A stretch of DNA of 9,446 nt from Limnobacter sp. (GTDB lineage Bacteria > Pseudomonadota > Gammaproteobacteria > Burkholderiales > Burkholderiaceae_B): NCBI GenBank assembly GCA_012032215.1, contig JAAURO010000045.1, positions 1 through 9,446 of the forward strand. The letters run 5' to 3'. The notes beneath the pieces were generated by a model. The model was not told the origin of the DNA and did no database searches. It saw nothing but the letters and a program-made list of their open reading frames with translations. Shown one piece after another: positions 6,675-9,446 of the stretch (positions are counted from its first letter, which is position 1; each line of letters starts with the position of its first letter). A program made the position numbers and the translations under genes.

Positions 6675-8164
6675 TTACGCAAAAAACAGAGTGGCCAATC
6701 CCAAAAAGATAAAAAAGCCCATGCTGTCGGTGGTAAACGTGAGCAGCACCGAAGAACCCATTGCAGGATCGCGCCCGGCTTTTTCAAGCACCAGCGGCAC
6801 CAGTACACCAATTAAGGAACCTATGAGCAAATTCAGCACTATGGCTGCGGTCATAAGAAGACCCAGGGCCAGTGCGTTGTCTGAGCCGTGGTAAATCCAG
6901 TAGGCCACAAACCCGGCGACACCGCCCCACATCAGGCCGTTTACTCCGGCAATCGAGAGTTCTTTTTAAGCAGCAAGCGCAAATTGCTGCTGGTAACCTG
7001 CCCCAGGGCCAACGAGCGAATCATGAGAGTCATGGTCTGGTTGCCGGAGTTGCCGGCTATGCCCGCCACAATGGGCATAAGCGTGGCCAGCGCCACCACC
7101 TTGGCAATGGTGCCTTCAAAGGTGCCAATGACACGGCTTGCAAAAAAGGCGGTACACAAATTCAAGGCCAACCACAGCCAGCGGTTTTTGGCAGATTCCC
7201 ACACCGAGGCAAACAGGTCTTCTTCTTCGCGCAGACCCGCTGTGGAAAAAATCTCGGATTCGGTTTCTTCGCGAATAACATCCAGTGCTTCATCTACAGT
7301 AATGCGGCCAATCAGCTTGCCTGAATGGTCCAGCACCGGAGCCGACACCAGGTCGTAGCGTTCGAAAGCCTGAGCAGCTTCGTACATGTCGTCGAGTGCT
7401 TCGAGTTTCAGCACGTCGCGGCTCATTACCTCAGACACCAGGGCCTCGGGTTCGTTGATTAAAAGCCTGTCCAAGGGAAGGCTGCCCTGAAAGGTTTCGC
7501 TTCGGTCAATCACGAATATCTGATCGGTTTGCTCGGGCAGTTCCTCAAACTGCCGCAGGTAGCGCAGCACCACTTCCAGGGTTACATCGTCGCGAATGGA
7601 AATGATGTCGAAGTCCATGTGTGCACCCACGCTGTCTTCGGGGTACGACATGGCTGTGCGCAATTGCTCACGTTCTTGCTGTGGCAGGCTGGATGCCAGC
7701 TTGTCCACCACATCTTGGGGCAAATCGGGTGCCAGTTCGGCTATTTCATCGGCATCGAGTGATTCGGTGGCGGCGAAGAGTTCTTCGCTGTCCATGGAGC
7801 GGATCAGTGTTTCGCGCACTGAATCCGAGACTTCCAGCAAAATGTCGCCATCGCGATCAGATCGCACCATGTCCCAGACCACCAGCCGCTCGTCCAGCGG
7901 CAGGCTTTCCAGCACATACGCCATATCGGCGGGGTGAAGCTGATCTACCTTTTGGGCAAGCTCGCTGAGGTGCTGGCGGTGCACCAGCTCTTCCACCAGG
8001 CTTTGGCGATCGGGGTTGAGGTTGTTTTGCTGATTGTGCACCATCGATTCAACCACTTGCTGCTTGCGCAACAGGGCCTGGACCTCGGCCAATGCTTTTT
8101 GGGCATCGTCGAGGTCTTTGGGAGACGCGCCTGCTTCATGCAGGTTCTGGTGCTCTTGTGTCAA
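6675..8164 (-). CDS. mgtE: MgtE magnesium transporter, with one single-base frameshift
   Basis: MgtE is an inner-membrane Mg2+ channel gated by its cytosolic domains. From the start, residues about 45-150 form the acidic helical MgtE N domain (HPADMAYVLESLPLDERL), about 150-270 the CBS pair (VSAPVLDHSGKLIGRITVDE) and the rest the membrane domain. The membrane domain has the pore motif MPIVAGIAGNSGNQT and, near the end, LTFTTDSMGFFIFLGLA with the conserved Asp. The frame breaks at stop 6941-6943. One more base in the T run at 6963-6967 (A run on the coding strand) restores KKELSIAGVNGLMWGG and gives about 496 residues, close to the family's usual 450-500. The start is TTG at 8164, with AAGGGG five bases upstream. 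An ATG at 8186 is in another frame and leads to only 16 codons. The gene lies 21 bases after the antiporter stop, so the two are probably one operon. Confidence 0.93.
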
Positions 8165-8169
8165 ACAAA

Positions 8170-8175
8170 CCCCTT
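8170..8175 (-). promoter_or_regulatory. ribosome binding site deciding a TTG start of mgtE
   Basis: AAGGGG on the minus strand ends five bases before the TTG at 8164. It is a strong match at normal spacing and is the reason for choosing TTG over any ATG. Confidence 0.6.
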
Positions 8176-8185
8176 GCGAAAACCA

Positions 8186-9446
8186 TTACAGAAATTGAAA
8201 CGCTACCACGGCCACTGCGGTAGGTGCCAAGGCGGCAAGCAGCAGCCCCATCGGGCTGATGGATTCGCCCTCAAAGTGTTTGCGCAGAATGGAAAAGCCA
8301 GCAGGGTTCGGCGCATTGGCAATAACCGTTAAACCGCCGCCGGTAACCGCACCTGCCACCAGGGCGTATTTAAACTCTTCGCTGACACCTTCTACCAAAG
8401 AACCCAGGTAAGTAAGTGCGGCGTTGTCGGTAATGGCGGTCAAGGCGGTTGCTCCATAAAACAGCACAGTGGTGCTCATGCCTTTTAGCACATCTTGCAA
8501 CCACCAACCCTGCATGCCGCCAAGCACTACCAAACCCGCCAGAAAAAACGCAACTAGCAGGCCTTCTTTAAGAATCAGGCGATCCTGGTATTCATTGTAA
8601 GCGCTGGTATAACCCAGGAAAAACAGGAATATGGCCATAAAAACGGCTGGGTGGTGGGCAAACACCACCACACCCACCAAAAACAGCAAAATGCGTGGCA
8701 ATCACCCAGTAAGGCATTTTTTCTGCGGGTTGGTCGGCCTCTGGATTTTTGATTTTGGCAATTTCTTTGGCAAACAGCACGGTAAGCACTGTGGCATTAA
8801 AAAACACGGCCAGTGCGGCCTTCCACCCGAAATTCAGCAGCATGTATTGAATGTCGAAACCCCACTTGGCAGCCACCATGAGGACCGGAGGTGCAGCATA
8901 CGGGGTAAGCGTGCCGCCTATCGAAATGTTGACAAACAGAACGCCCAGCGTGGCGTACTGCAGGCGGCTGCTTAAGCCTTGCGAATAAAAGCGATCTGCC
9001 AGCAACAGGGCGGCGAGTGTCATGGCGGCAGGTTCGGTGATAAACGAGCCCAGCAAGGGCACTACCGATAGCAGCAAAAAGTAGCAAGCCACCTGGGTGT
9101 TAATGGGCACCACGCGGGCCAAACCACGCACTATCATGGCGGCCAGGGTAAGAATGGGTTTGCTGGCAGCCACCACCATGATGGCAAACACAAACAGCGG
9201 TTCGGTAAAGTTGCGGGAATCGACGTAGGCCACGGCCTCGTCTTTACCCACGGCAAAAAACATGAAGAACCACCAGCACCATGGCCCAAAAGCCAAAACA
9301 CGGCTTCTACTTCGCCCAGTAAGTGCCAAAGCCCGGCATGGTTGGGCTGCGCGTGGGCCAGTTTTTCAAAGTACTTGGTGGAAAATGTGTGCAGCACGGC
9401 AATGCCAAACAGGGCAGCGCCTACGATTTCAATGGTGCTTGGGTTC
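8186..9446 (-). CDS. putative Na+/H+ antiporter of the NhaD/ArsB-like ion transporter class, with three single-base frameshifts; 5' end outside window
   Basis: This polytopic inner-membrane protein of about 420 visible residues starts just beyond the right edge. Motifs include SIGGTLTPYAAPPVLMVAA, AITDNAALTYLGS and GGGLTVIANAPNPAGFSILR. Such paired half-repeats, with a Thr/Pro-rich or Asn-rich re-entrant loop, are typical of the ion-transporter superfamily; the protein resembles the bacterial 'putative Na+/H+ antiporter' family (probably Pfam PF07399, from memory). Three frames are used. One extra base at about 9295-9298 and one at about 9264-9271 (coding AVF-GFWAMVLVV-FMFFAVGKDE when removed) and one near 8700 (MPYWV then RILLFLVGVVVFAHH) join them into a single protein. 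The residues on both sides of each break fit the fold. The ion exchanged is inferred from the family. mgtE follows closely, pointing to a cation-homeostasis operon. Exact family assignment is less certain than the transporter class. Confidence 0.82.

Noticed and set aside
6941..6970. Programmed -1 frameshifting in mgtE
   Set aside because: The site reads T-TAA-AAA-G around the shift, not a proper X-XXY-YYZ slippery heptamer, and no such mechanism is known to me for this family. A missing base is simpler.
8140..8186. ATG at 8186 overlapping the antiporter stop as the mgtE start
   Set aside because: It is out of frame with mgtE and meets a stop after 16 codons; the TTG at 8164 has a well-spaced AAGGGG.

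Overview
The window looks like a bacterial chromosome segment, most likely from a proteobacterium. I lean to Betaproteobacteria/Burkholderiales because of the combination of a PAAR-Rhs protein of type VI secretion style, a CBS-type MgtE and a putative Na+/H+ antiporter of the NhaD/ArsB-like ion-transporter class. This placement is inference. Base composition is moderate, and the middle section (about 4300-5600) is visibly richer in A+T than the two flanks.

Layout. (1) 1-4000, minus strand: one uninterrupted reading frame of about 1333 codons, the N-terminal and central part of a PAAR-domain Rhs protein. It has an Ala/Gly-rich membrane segment, a PAAR tip, the GDPINVVTGE motif and a long series of YD repeats carrying Gln/Thr/Ala-rich inserts. 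It runs off the left edge before the Rhs core end and the C-terminal toxin. (2) 4001-4478: a non-coding gap between divergent genes, containing a decayed N-terminal fragment of an IS30-like transposase and an A+T-rich stretch that may hold a promoter. (3) 4479-6619, plus strand: two unrecognised genes, A (302 residues) and B (about 416 residues if two single-base indels are repaired). Each has a pair of hydrophobic segments. They overlap by 17 bases and could once have been a single gene. (4) 6620-6674: short convergent gap with a small hairpin. (5) 6675-9446, minus strand: an apparent ion-transport operon, antiporter then mgtE with a 21-base gap. mgtE has one single-base frameshift and the antiporter three.

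How it fits together. The right-hand genes are housekeeping cation transport. The left part looks like an accessory interbacterial-competition locus: Rhs toxin delivery, a transposase relic and unknown genes of different composition. The immunity gene for the Rhs toxin would be expected beyond the left edge, so A and B are not in the usual immunity position.

A warning about sequence quality or decay: at least six single-base indels, mostly at short homopolymers, interrupt otherwise well-conserved frames between 5458 and 9300, while the 4-kb Rhs frame has no stop. Either base-calling errors or real gene decay could explain this. I favour sequencing error for mgtE and the antiporter, since the protein on both sides of every break stays well conserved.
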